DNA of 64,000 nt from Brachionus manjavacas (lineage: Eukaryota > Rotifera > Eurotatoria > Ploima > Brachionidae), in assembly GCA_019054805.1 (NCBI GenBank), contig JAHQIY010000006.1, positions 2,728,001 through 2,792,000 of the forward strand. The letters run 5' to 3'. The notes under the pieces are model-generated. The model saw only the letters and a program-made list of their open reading frames with translations. It did no database searches and was not told the origin of the DNA. Positions 22,719-34,000 of this stretch are shown here, piece by piece. How positions within the stretch are numbered: the stretch's first letter is position 1; every line of letters starts with the position of its first letter. The translations under genes and the position numbers were made by a program.

Positions 22719-23052
22719 TCATTTCAATTTTGTGATATTCAGTACAAAATAAAAAAAGAACAGAAAAAATTGAAAAAAATGAATAACTTTTTTCATAAAG
22801 GTTTAAACTTAGTTCTGTTAATGCAACATAGTGCAACACTTTTAGTTGCATCAAATATCCAAGTCTGATAAATTTGCAGAGTTTAGCAGGAATTAAAATT
22901 TCAATATAATCGAGCGTAGTGCATTTTGCAGAGATTTTGCACCATGCTGTATTCACAGAATTTATTTTAAACTTTTAGAAAAAAAGTTTTTTATTTTTTT
23001 TTATACTTTGTTGTGTTCTATTGTACTGAATTTCACAAAACCTGTCATTTCA
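22719..23052. mobile_element. palindromic MITE, copy 2 (hAT-like), with target duplication
   Basis: Best-preserved copy of the family at 1.7 kb. The left arm starts attttgtgatattcagtac, and the right arm ends with its complement gtactgaatttcacaaaacctg. Inner arms share tttaaacttagttctgt and the tgcatcaa block, about 100 nt each. The repeat tcatttca stands on both sides (22719-22726 and 23045-23052). That is an 8-bp duplication, as in hAT elements, or 6 bp if CA belongs to the tip. The right tip read outward is CAGGTTTTGTG. No coding capacity. Confidence 0.78.
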
Positions 23053-23769
23053 GTAATTTTCAAATTTTAAACTAGCTTAGAGAATCAATAATTTAAAAGA
23101 TGTTAGTCTTAAATCAAATGTGAAAAATTTAAAAAATTGTAAAAATTCAATTAATTGAAAAAACAAAATAGAAAATAAAACTTTTGCTTTTAAAAATGTT
23201 AGCTTATTATTATCCTGAAAATTATTTGAAAAATTAAAATACATTATTTAAAAGTTAAGCAAATTTTGTGATATGAACTTTAAATATAACATATCTCAAT
23301 ATTGATTAATTAATTAACCTTTTTTAATATTCAAATTCAATATTTGCTAAATAATTTGAATATTAAAATAAAAATTAACTAATTAAGAAACTATTTATGC
23401 AACTAATTGAATAGTTTACCAAATTATTAAATAATTTTAGTTGGTGATGTTTTACTTTATTTTTCTTTAAATGAATATAGAATTAATAACTGAATTAACT
23501 AACTCAAATAATATTGAAAAGTTGGTACCATGGAACATTAACAGATTAGCATTATTTGACGAGATTCAAAATCAATTCTAAATTATAGTTTATTTACCGA
23601 TTTTGAAATTCCGATCATCAAAGAGCTTAAAATAATATTTTATTGAAGTTTTCAAAGTTGTCAAATGTATATTAAGAAACTAAATATTAATAATTATTAA
23701 TTATTAATTTTTCTATACTAAATATTAATAAGTTGTTTCACAAGTCAAGAATTTTTTGCTTAAAGGATT
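23053..23769. other. AT-rich spacer
   Basis: Very A/T-rich with many short ATTAATTA-type repeats near 23640-23740. No gene or bounded element recognised. Confidence 0.4.
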
Positions 23770-23940
23770 TAAATAAAGATAAATTTTTACTCAGTGGCAA
23801 TGGACAAGTGGTGGAAGTTGATGAATTCCTTTTTTGTACGCGTTAAACATCACGTTGGAAAAGACTTGAAGCGTCAACAAGTATGTTTTTTTGGCGATGT
23901 TCAAGAGAATGTCTATTTTTTAGTATCAAATTACCTTTTA
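23770..23940 (+). pseudogene. ISXO2/Merlin-type transposase fragment
   Basis: With one frame change near the CTR codons the plus strand reads LLSGNGQVVEVDEFLF, then VKHHVGKDLKRQQV and FFGDVQENVYF. This is the DDE-core signature of ISXO2-like transposases (VEIDE...F.. RKYHRG....QWVFG..ER), used by IS1595 and the eukaryotic Merlin superfamily. Only about 50 codons are visible before stops, with no continuous frame either side, so it is a dead remnant. No termini were found. Confidence 0.6.
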
Positions 23941-24606
23941 ATTAAATTTCAATATCACTAATAAATTTCATCGTCGAATTTATATTGAATGGCTCCTAAC
24001 TCATTCATGATTCATCTATTAATTTTTATCGATTAATCATTGTTTTTTTTGTTGACTGGAGCGTGCTAAAAAATGGCATCATCTAATCTGAAGTGGATTG
24101 CTCAACTAAAGAAACGCAAACTATTTACTTGGAATACTTAAGCGAACTTTTGCCAGCAGATAAAAAATATTATGGGTAAAACTGTATGCGTCTATGGTAA
24201 GACCATACCTAGAGTTTGCAATGCACTTTCTCTAATTCATTCACACACATTTTTTTATTTTGGAATCCAAATAAAATTTACCGTGATTTTGAGAGGTACA
24301 GCTTATGGGATGAGGTGAGAGTGTAGTATTATCTAAATCAACCAAAAGGTTAAAATTCACAGAAATAGCTGATAAAGAAACATGCTACCATTTAGTGGTG
24401 ATAGGCTCAGGCATTCTTTTTGTTAGAATGTCGCAGCAATAACTACTACCTAACTAAATTACATTCATTTTTTTTCTAGCTCTTTTTTGTTTTAAAATTT
24501 TAAGACAAAATGAGTTTTTTGGATTGTTTATTTAAATAAATAGAAAAAAGAGTTAAATATCAATTGATCTAACTAGAAAATAATTTAATAAAGCCAATTA
24601 TAACCA
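23941..24606. other. spacer with unassigned less AT-rich patches
   Basis: Patches near 24090-24240 and 24290-24440 are less AT-rich than the surroundings and may be the rest of the transposase relic. Short frames such as MASSNLKWIAQLKKRKLFTWNT (24074-24142) carry no known motif. Confidence 0.35.
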
Positions 24607-24795
24607 CTAATCTTTTGGTTGTTCATTGTTTTCAGTAGATTTAGGCTGAATATCAGTATTAGCTTGTTCCAAATTTGGATTGCAGCTAATTACAGGATGC
24701 ACTGGTGGTGGTCCGTAAATTTCACATTTTACCACTTTTGGAGGCATCCCATAACATGGCGATGAAAGCTGTGGAATCTTATCATTAGAAGACAT
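24607..24795 (-). CDS. small hypothetical protein (62 aa)
   Basis: A short frame that may be a real gene. It starts at a proper ATG directly after a plausible splice acceptor (ttttaacaag), and its composition is not the A/T-biased kind seen in random frames here. The protein is Pro-rich (YGMPPKVVKCEIYGPPPVHP), with three cysteines and a hydrophilic tail, and shows no signal peptide or membrane helix. I do not recognise it. It could also be the last exon of a gene or a transposon scrap. It lies 185 bp from the tRNA-Lys gene on the same strand. Confidence 0.35.
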   Translation of the reverse strand: MSSNDKIPQLSSPCYGMPPKVVKCEIYGPPPVHPVISCNPNLEQANTDIQPKSTENNEQPKD

Positions 24796-24979
24796 CTTGT
24801 TAAAATTTTTTTAAAAATTGAAAATTTTTTCAATTACAGGGAATTTATATCAAAATCAACTCATTGAGGTATAATGTTTGGAAATTGCTTGCATGTTTTA
24901 TGAAAATTTTAAAGTTTCTTTAATTATAAATTAAAAATTTCGCAATAAACATTTATGTAACATTTTGATAAAAAAAATT

Positions 24980-25052
24980 CGCCCGATAAGGGGCTCGAAC
25001 CCTTGGCCTTGAGATTAAAAGTCTCACGCTCTACCGACTGAGCTAACCGGGC
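24980..25052 (-). tRNA. tRNA-Lys (anticodon TTT)
   Basis: The minus strand reads gcccggttagctcagtcgg at the 5' end and closes with a perfectly paired acceptor stem (GCCCGG... / ...CGGGC plus discriminator G). The anticodon loop is CTTTTAA, giving TTT, so lysine AAA/AAG. The A box (TAGCTCAGTCGG) and B box (GGTTCGAGCCC) of the pol III promoter are intact, the length is 73 nt without intron, and a T7 terminator follows the 3' end. Looks functional. Confidence 0.97.
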
Positions 25053-25319
25053 CTCAGGAATTCTGTTATAAATCGTAGTATTTATTTAAATACAAAGCTT
25101 AAAATAAATTTTCTTATTTAAATTAAATTTTTTTTAAGGTAACGTTTATTTCCAAACTTTTGGGTAAATAAATCAAAATAGATACACACATTATGTGGAT
25201 GTGGAATTGAATTTTTTTTTATTTAATAAGCCACAAGTTATTAGAAAAAATAAAAAAAAGATTAACATGTTCAGATTAATTAATTAGTATTACAATTAGC
25301 ACAAATCCATTTTTTAATC
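25053..25319. other. AT-rich spacer
   Basis: 5' flank of the tRNA-Lys gene. Nothing recognisable. Confidence 0.4.
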
Positions 25320-25440
25320 TTATGTTTTAATAACTTTCGATGGTAAGACTTGAATATGCTCTTCATCTATGACTCTCTCTTTTGCAATGAACGCATCACC
25401 GAACCAAAACCGAACCATGTAAATCGATTGACCTGCACCA
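25320..25440 (-). other. orphan terminal-exon-like open frame
   Basis: A 39-codon frame ends in TAA at 25320 and is preceded by a plausible acceptor (ctttttt... read on the minus strand as ...aaaaaag). The peptide has good protein-like composition: GAGQSIYMVRFWFGDAF then ERVIDEEHIQVLPSKVIKT. I do not recognise it. A candidate upstream exon at about 25523-25585 (minus, after attttacag) does not join in the right phase. It may be the 3' exon of a lost gene or a transposon piece. Confidence 0.3.
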
Positions 25441-26682
25441 CTTTTTTAAAAATTCTTATTTTATAATATTTTACTTCTCAATTTTATTATAAAAAGTTAA
25501 AAAAATAATTATTGTAAACCTGCCTAATTATATTATAAGTTAATTTGGTGAAAACTTTTGGACCCTTCAAATATCTCGATACCTGTAAAATAAAAGTATG
25601 TAAACCCCGTATTATTCTTGTAGATCTTTTCAAGCTCTATCTAGTTATGAATCGTCCGACTCCGGAAATTTCTCAGCTGATTAGAAATCGGTCTCAGAAG
25701 GGTAATTAGTGCGATAACTTGAATTTTAGTCAAATTAGTAATTTGAACAACGTTGATCTAAGCATGAATTAGCTTCAAATTCTAATCCCCATTTTAGCTT
25801 TTTGGTTTTCAAACATGACCATGATCATAAAAAATTTTTTTTAATTGAGGAATGTTTTTTTTTCATCGAACTGGCTAATTATGTAAAAAGGGGGTAAGTA
25901 TGGTTAATTTGGTTACACCATTTCTCCCCCAAATTCACCAAATCTCCTCCAAATTCTCTAATTTTTCACACAATTAACCTTTGAAGACATTTTGAGATTA
26001 AAATATCTTATAAAAGTCTATTTTTGAAAAAAAAGTTTAAATTTAACTGTTATTCTATCTAAGTTATTTTGAACAAGAAACCTTGTTCCATTTGTGTTGA
26101 AAATAATGAGTGATAAGGAGTCTTAACTTATTAAATCGAATCTAGCCTTTAACTCATGTGCAAAAAAAAAGTCTTAATATTCTCCAGAATAACCTTATAA
26201 GGCTAATGTTTAAACTAAGAACAACCTGCCACATGTCCAGAGTCCTCAAAATCCTAAATATTTTCAACTGTTAGGAACTTTGTATGTTCTCAAAATTACC
26301 TTTAATCGATACAATAAAATTCAACGTTCTCTCTTTTCTAAAAATGAACATAATATCTATTGAATCACCTACAAAAAATTCTTTTTAGGTAGATATTGCG
26401 ATCCTAACAATTCATTTTAAATCAAATTTTCACACAATCTCTAAAAATATTATATATATCAATATATCAATTTTTATTTTATTTTTTTGGGACTTTTAAA
26501 TTTACTTCTGCTAAAAAAAGGGTTATTCAATTAAAAACTAATTAATTTATTTGTTTTCTGTACCGAGCTAGAGCTCCTTCAAAATAAATTATATTATAAA
26601 AATAAAGCTAATAGGCAAAAAAAAATGTAAAGAAATAAAAATTTAAAAGACAAATTTTGAAAAAGGTTGTTTGTGACTGATG
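25441..26682. other. intergenic DNA, nothing clear
   Basis: A/T-rich with some less biased patches (25590-25800, 25880-26000) that hold no frame or repeat I can name. Confidence 0.4.
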
Positions 26683-27909
26683 TTTATATAGGGCTTATAT
26701 TTTCAAAGCTATCTAATTTTTTTATTTATGTATCTAATTTTAGTATCTAATTTTCTTTTATTGTATCTAATAAAATATTAATTAGTATCTGATATTACAG
26801 TATCTAATTATTTTTTTTGTATCAAAAAATAATTCAATTTAATATCTAATTGACAAATATAAAAATCTTTGATTAGCTCAAAAATCTTTGTTTGATTTTC
26901 ATCATTACTGATGATGAAAATCAAACCAACTTCAGAATACTTTTGACAATTATATCTAAAATTCCTTTTATTGTCGAACCAAATCCGAGTTTAGAAGATT
27001 GGACAAAAGCTTGGCATTGGGAGTTAAGTCATATGAATGTTGTTCTAGCAAAAAAATCAAATTCGGATTCAGATGTTTTAATATGCCGTCAAAATGTTGT
27101 GCAAACAAACAAATATCAAAGGTAGATATTAAAAATTATAAAACCAATTTTTTCAAAGAGCAAATTGATAACTTTGACGAATGGCGAAATCAAGCTCGAA
27201 AAATCTGGATGACTACTATTTATTTAGAATGGTCTCAAAGTGAATGCACATGCCCATATTGGAGAAAAAATAATATTTGCAAACACATTTTGGTTCTTGC
27301 TTGTCGTTATCGAGGATTGGAATGGCATAGAAACGCAAAAGATGTTCCTTTGGGTGAAAATAGGAAACGCGGTGAACCAGTAACAACAAAAAAAGCTTTA
27401 ATGATTCAACCAACCGAGTTACAAATAAGAGATTACGTGCGAAATCAAAAGAAATTACCAGAGGCTCTTGTAAATTCAATTTTGAGTCAAGTTGATGTGA
27501 TGGAAGAAATTGAGGCTCAAGAAGCAGAAATGGAAATTCAAAATTAAATTGAAGTTGAAAACAATTCAAATGAAAATTCAGCTCAGTTCGAGATTCCAAA
27601 AAAGAAAAGAGGAAGACCAACTGGATCAAAAAACAAGCCGAAATCAATTCAAGATCAACCTCAAAACAAAAGAACAAAAAAAGATTAATTTTTTTCTTTT
27701 TCTTAATTTTTCTTCCTTTTTGTATTTTTTTTTAATTTTTCTAAATAAAATGTAAAAAAAATTCTACTTCCTTTTTTTTTTATAATAGATACAACAAAAA
27801 AAATTCAGATACTTAGATAAAATAATTAGATACTAAAAAAAATATTTATTCACTATATTTAGATAGCTTATTATTTAGATACAATGAAAAAATAACAGTC
27901 TTTATATAG
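26683..27909 (+). mobile_element. Mutator-like element (MULE) with 9-bp target duplication
   Basis: The nine bases tttatatag flank the unit on both sides (26683-26691, 27901-27909), the duplication size typical of MULEs. The tips match as inverted repeats (ggcttatattttcaaag on the left; the right tip read outward is gactgttattttttcattg). Both ends are studded with gtatctaat words, forward on the left (26720-26850) and as attagatac/ttagatac on the right (27780-27890). That gives long iterated subterminal repeats. The 1.2-kb interior encodes only the C-terminal, SWIM-finger end of a MULE-type transposase, with a frameshift and a stop. It is non-autonomous and decayed. Confidence 0.78.
26892..27688 (+). 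pseudogene. MULE transposase C-terminal part with SWIM zinc finger
   Basis: The frame starting near 26892 (NPSLEDWTKAWHWELSHMN) shifts at about 27115-27125 into the frame that carries WRNQARKIWMTTIYLEWSQS and the SWIM finger CTCPYWRKNNICKHILVLA (C-x-C-x9-C-x-H). It goes on to KRGEPVTTKKALMIQPTEL and meets a TAA at 27545. The same frame continues beyond it to a typical tail, KKKRGRPTGSKNKPKS, ending at 27688. SWIM fingers follow the DDE domain in Mutator-like transposases. The DDE domain itself is absent here, removed by internal deletion. Confidence 0.75.
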
Positions 27910-28445
27910 TTGAAGCTTCATGAAAAAAGAGGAAATAGCAAGATAGCAAATAAATAAATAAATAACTTATGCTATTAAGGTTATTCGTTCTTTCTTACAA
28001 ATTAATTTGCTTGAAGAATTTCAATTATTTTTTTATTTATGGATTTCAATGTTAAGATAATATTAAAAATTTAATATCAATTTGTGGCTAAATTATTAAT
28101 TATTTTGTACAGGTAACCACAAAAAAATTGTTTATATTCGTGTAAATTGTGTGAAATAAAATAAGACATTTACCGACATTTTGATAAAAACCTTAAGTTT
28201 TTAGGATTTTTTTGGAGAGAATGTTGATAAGAAAAAATAATTCAAAAAGATGAATTATTAGATTAAATTACTAAATAACTAAATTATTAATTAATTAAAA
28301 TAAATTTTTGATAAAATTTGGTTCATTGTAAATTTTTTAATGCATGTTTACAAATTGAAAAGCACAGCCATCGAGTTAAGGTCTCTGAAAATATTTTTCA
28401 ATCTAAAAATATTTTTAAAATCCAAAATCAAAAAAACTAAAAAAA
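27910..28445. other. AT-rich upstream flank
   Basis: Spacer between the MULE and the RING/MATH-like gene; presumably includes its promoter. No defined motif. Confidence 0.4.
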
Positions 28446-30027
28446 ATGGCTGCAATCAAATCTTATTTTAACTGCAAAATCTGTGAAGATGTTTTTATCG
28501 AGCCAGTAATTCTTCCATGCGGAAGTTCTATTTGCCAAAGTCATATAACAGAAGAAGAAATATTTACTTGTAAAATTTGTAGCTTAGAACATACGATTCC
28601 TAAAGAAGGATTTATAGCGAATAAATTAATCAAAGATTTGATAACTACTAAAATTCATGAAAATCTGCCGGAAAAAAATAATCAACAAGTTTTGAATTCG
28701 TTTTCTCTCTTGGAAAAAGCGATCCAGGAAATCGAGCACTTGGAAAAAAATCCAGATGACTACATAACTGATTTTTTTGCTAAATTGATTCAAAAAATCG
28801 ATCTCAAAAGAGAAGAAAATAAAATTAATGTTGAAAAACATTTTCAGAAAGTTTCATCTGAGCTAAGCACTTTAAGAGATGATCCAAATTTAGAAAAACT
28901 TAATAACAGTACTCGTCTCACAAAATTTTCAAGTTGGATTCATTAAATTTTTTTTGTTAAATTTTTATTTTTGCAAAGGTTATTTTACTAACGATGAATT
29001 AAAGATCTTCCAAGCAAATGCAAAAACAAAAAAAGAACTTGCAATTTCTTATTTAGAGAATATTGATAAGAAAAAAGAGGAATGTGCTGGTGAAGTCGAA
29101 ATTCTTTACACTGAATTATTAGATGAAATGACAGAAAAGCGCGATAATTACATGAAGTTTTCTGATACAAAGAAATTGAGTGATTCAATCAAAACAAGAA
29201 TTGAAAAAATTAAACAAAATCTTGATGAATTCAATCAAAATTTGAAACAAATTTACTTTAATGATGAACTTTATGACTCTTTTAAACAGAAAACAAATGA
29301 TAATAGAATATTTTTGAATAATGCAATAAGAGACTTTAAAGATAAATTACTCTTTGAAAAAGGTTTCGAGTTAGAAAAGAAAGAGTTTGAGTTTCCAAAA
29401 TATTCTAAAATATTTTCAAGTGTAATAGAGAAAAGGTAAAAAAAATTAAATTGCTTTTATTAATTAATAATTATCTTTTAGTAAAACATTTTGTTTTGAT
29501 TTCTCGGCAGACGATCTATTGAAAAAGAAACGAGGAACTATTTTAATGAGTGAAAAATCCGTCTTAAATGGAATATCTTTTTATACAGGATTAAAATTGG
29601 AGGAAAATAATTATCTTTATGCTTGTTTATATTGTTCAAATGACTACGAATTTTCGTAAGTTAAAATTGAAATTTTTAAAATTTAATCTTAAAAAATAAA
29701 TTTAGAGGAATTGGCATTGATTATAGCTTCAAAATTGATAACTTTAGAGAAAAGAATTTTTACTATGTTTTCAGACATTTTGGAGCCGGTTTTAAAAAAC
29801 TAATAGTATGCAATTTTTTCTAATTTTTATAAATTTGAAATTATTTTTATATTAATAAATTTAAGAAGCAACCAATTGAAGGTAAAAAAACATTGACCAC
29901 CAGGATAACAATTACAAACTTTGACAATCGAACAAGTATAGATTTAAACTATTACATTCTAACAAGTATACAGAAAAAAGTTGAAAAATTAAATTTGAAC
30001 AAAAAAAGACGACCTAAAGTTTACTAA
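28446..30027 (+). CDS. RING finger, coiled-coil, MATH-like protein
   Basis: Five exons join in frame: 28446-28932, 28979-29435, 29482-29655, 29706-29805, 29866-30027, giving 459 residues with introns of 46-60 bp. The N-terminus is a RING-like finger at residues 10-45: CKIC, PCGSSIC, QSH, CKIC. The usual His ligand at position 27 is Ser, and the sixth ligand is His33, so it is a variant finger. A Lys/Glu-rich coiled coil follows (about 75-320). The C-terminal 130 residues (CFDFSADDLLKKKRG, NGISFYTGLKLEENNYLYAC, IDYSFKIDNFREKNFYYVF) fit a MATH/TRAF-like beta sandwich by pattern. TRAF/TRIM-like E3 ligase or adaptor is the inferred role. It is convergent with the RING/NHL gene 1 kb away. Confidence 0.78.
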
Positions 30028-31045
30028 AGTTCGATCAAAAAGACCGATACAAGTTTTGTGATGAAACGAATTGCAGTGGACATGAAGATTATTAAAAGCT
30101 GTAATCGTAGCCTTAAATTATTAAATTAAAAGCCTTTTATTTACATAAATAAAATATTTAAATCAAAATTTCGTTTAGATCATTTACGTTTGTATTTAAG
30201 ACACAAATTAGAATTGTATCATTTTTCTTTCTGAATAATGATATTGTATTATTAAATTTATTTATAATTGCTTTGAAACAGGAAGCTCTTTTTGATTCTA
30301 GATTTGTCGGATTAGGATTAAAAACAAATAAAGAGACTAAAATACATAAGAAATATGATTGACGAAAATAAATGATAAAAAACGGTAAAAATTTATTTAT
30401 TGAAATTTTAAAATTGATTAAATAAAGTTTTTATTTTAATTTAAAATAAAGATTTTGTCAAGAGTTTTACAGCAAATTGTCTAATTGTCTTACATCACAA
30501 ATTAATGACTCTTGAAAGTTTTTATGCATTTTTTTTTGTTTATTTTTTTTCTTCAAGAACTAAATTCTAAATTTTTTACTCAAAAAAAGCTAAAAAAATT
30601 TTTTAAAGTGTTAAGGCATTAGTAGAGGAAAAACTTTAATGTGTCGATTAGCATTTTTTTAAAAAAAATTTTGAAATTTTTAGTTTTAAGGTTTATTCTT
30701 TAGTTTCACTCAACACAGATTTTATAATTGAAACCAAATAAATAAAATAAAAATAAAAAAAGATTTTTTATTCTTCCTAGACTAAATTTTTTAATTTTTA
30801 GACACATATTAAGAAAATCTCAGCAACTTCTTTTCTGATTTGCGTTCCGCATTGATCCCACAATTTTATTTCATAAAAATTAAAATAAAAATTTGTTTTA
30901 ATTTGAAGTTTTTTTTAATGATTCAATTTTTAAAATAAAAATTTTAATTTTGAAAAAATCCCTTAAGAATTAAATAAGTTTATTATTGAATATAAAAATA
31001 ATTTTTTTTCTACCAATTTGATTAATTCTTAAGTTCGAACAAGAA
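30028..31045. other. convergent intergenic DNA
   Basis: 3' flanks of the two RING genes, which face each other. AATAAA words on the plus strand near 30140-30170 and on the minus strand near 31000. No other features. Confidence 0.45.
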
Positions 31046-34000
31046 TTAAAATTGGAAAAAATGTATTTTTTTATCTCCAATACAAATAATTCTCAAATTA
31101 GACCGATCAGTGTATCTGTCCAAAATCATATCTGTTATGCAATCCGAATTGACATTTAAGCATGTTTTGTACTGGAGCTCATTAGTCCTGGTGTTAAAAC
31201 AAAATAAATTTGTTTGTCCGGTCTCATAATAAAGCCTAGCCGTTGTGAACAAATTTGCAGCATCGTCCAAAATTAAGCCCAATGGATTCCACACATTCAA
31301 ATCTCCAATATTCCTTAGAAAATGGTGAGTCTGTCTGTCAAAAACTCGGATGCAATTCTCTCCCGTCCAGTCATCGGTCACAAAAATCAAATTTCTGTTC
31401 ACTTTTACATTTAGTGGACAAAACTTATAGTCCTCATCACTAGTTACACTATTCCTGTGTCCTTTGAAAGCAAAAGATTCCGGTGGAGCAAAAGTTGGAG
31501 ACAAAGGGCTCTCTAAATAAGGAATCACCAAATAATCTCTTAGTTGTTCATGCTCGTTATAAACCGCGACTCTTTCTCCCGAATAATCACAAACATATAA
31601 TCTGTCTGGGCTCGAATTATCGCTCAAATGTTTACTTTCATAGTCATAATAGATTCCTTTGGGCCATTTCAGATCTTTTACACCAAATCTTTTCAATAAA
31701 TTAAAATCATAATCAAGCTTAAAGATACACTTTAATTCACTATCTGTCAAATAAATGTGACTTTTTTTTGGATTTACACAAACTCCATCTGGATTTTTTA
31801 AGATGCCATTCAAATTTGTTGATCGAACAAAATCACCAGTGATTAGATTAATCTCAATTAAGTGTCGTGATTGTGAATCAGTGAAAAGCAGAGTCTGAGA
31901 GTCAGAGATGCATGCAAATTTGGGCGATATAGGCACCTTTATTTTAGAACCAGGAACAGACTGAATTTTGGTAATTTGAGTGTGGGATTTGATAGCTTTG
32001 AATTGTTCTGCAAGATCTACATTATTTATCTGTTTTAGCTTTCCGATAATAGATTTTGGTGGCAGGTCTACATTGGGATCAAATTTAAGCTCGCTTATCA
32101 TATCACTAAAGTTGTGATTTATCTTGCTTAATTCATTCAGATGCAAGATACAACTATCCACGGTCTTAAATTGAATGCTCTGATACCCTTTGGAGTTTTT
32201 TAGCTTCACATCACCGTTTACATAAGTAAGCGAGTTTTCACGTAGGTTCTCTATTGAAGATTTGATCTCTTTTAATTCTGGCTTATGGTCTTGTTCAAAT
32301 TTTTCCAAATTGGATTTCATGTTTTTCACTGACTGATCAAGAGTAAACTTCAATTCAAGCTCCATTTGGTCCAAATGATTCTTTAAATTGGTTATTTGAT
32401 CATGGATCTCATTCTCGATCAGCTCTTTTCGTTTGTACAAAAAGTTTTCTTTGCAGTCAAAACGTTCTTTTGTAAAATAATTTAAATTTATTCAATTCAA
32501 AATATTTTTATCAACTTTCAGTTTTAAAAATTATTAAATTTAAATCTTGACACAAAATTCCTTTTTCCTTGAGCACTTTTACATTTTCGGTAAAAATATT
32601 TTGTAAATTTACGAAAAATTTCGTTAAATTAATGAGATATCGTAAAAAAAATTATTTTGTTAGTTTTTTTCTTATATGAAATCAATAACATGTCTAATTT
32701 TCTATGTGACTTAGATTTTAGAGACAATTAAAATTAATTTAAAAAATCAATGCTTCGTTAAAATTTTAAAGCTAATATTTTTAAGTTTAGTTCAATGCAC
32801 AAAATAAATTTAAAAACAATTGCAATAGAATAAATATCAATTTAAACTAATTTCTAATTGATTTAAGTTTAAAAGACACAAAGTTTTAAAATATCTTTTG
32901 AATTATTAAAATAAAAATTTAAAAGATATTGTTAAATTGTGTCGATCATAAATTAAGACCGACCAGTAGGTGTTTTTTTTCATTGAACTTTAGTCAATGA
33001 TTTAAACTTAAATGGTTTATGTAGGATTTAAATCATAATTTTTTAAAAATAGAAGAACAATTATGATATTTAAGTTGCCTTTTTTGATTATTTTTCAAAA
33101 TCTAAATAAATAGATTTTGATTTTTTTTCAATAATTTATTTAATTAGTTAAAAAAGATAAATTAGTCAAAGATCTTGTAAAAGTAATTTAGACCTAGTTA
33201 AATTTTAATAGCTGCTATCTTGGTAAACGATCTGATTAATTTCACTTCCACTTTCAAAACTATGATAGCTTTTAAATTCTTTTCGCAGACACAGCAATCC
33301 AAACTAAAAGTTTTTTCTCGAGCTTGAACTTTTAATTTTGCATTTTACTTAGTATCAGCAAGTCAATAAAATTATTATTTCAAGTAATATATTCTAAAGA
33401 AACTCTGAGGATTTCAAATCTGTCTTAAGATGTGATGAGGAAGTCAAAACAGCGCAAACTAAAGGAAATTCACCCATTATTTTAGGTTTTAGTAATGTGA
33501 GTCAATAGAAAGAGGCTCACTCGTCACATAATTGAGAATATGATTTTAAAATCATCATTAATTTTATTTCATACGTAGAATTCTCAAATTAGAATATCAA
33601 TGAACAATTGAAGCAAAAATTTTTTCATTAATTAAATAGAAATATTTCGTTTTTATAATTGATTATTTTTAATATAAGTTTTAATGGATGATGTAAAAAG
33701 AATCCATTTAAATTTTCTGCTCCTGTATAGCACTAATATTTTTAGTGTTCTTAATAGAGAAAAATTGATTTTTTAAAAATAAATTTTCTAGCTACTTGCG
33801 TCATTTAATAATTTTATTTTTGGACTAGAAATCTTAAAAGATTTTTTGCTGATAGAAAAAATAGTTATTTAGATTAGAATGTAATAAATTATGAAGCCCA
33901 AGATTAATTTTAATTTATTTTTGATATTACACATTCAAAATGAATAAAACTTAAAAAGTAAAAAAAAATGAAAAAAAATTCAAGTAAAAATAAAACTAAG

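Noticed and set aside
31255..31704. Plus-strand frames within the RING/NHL gene
   Set aside because: Antisense shadows of the propeller exon.
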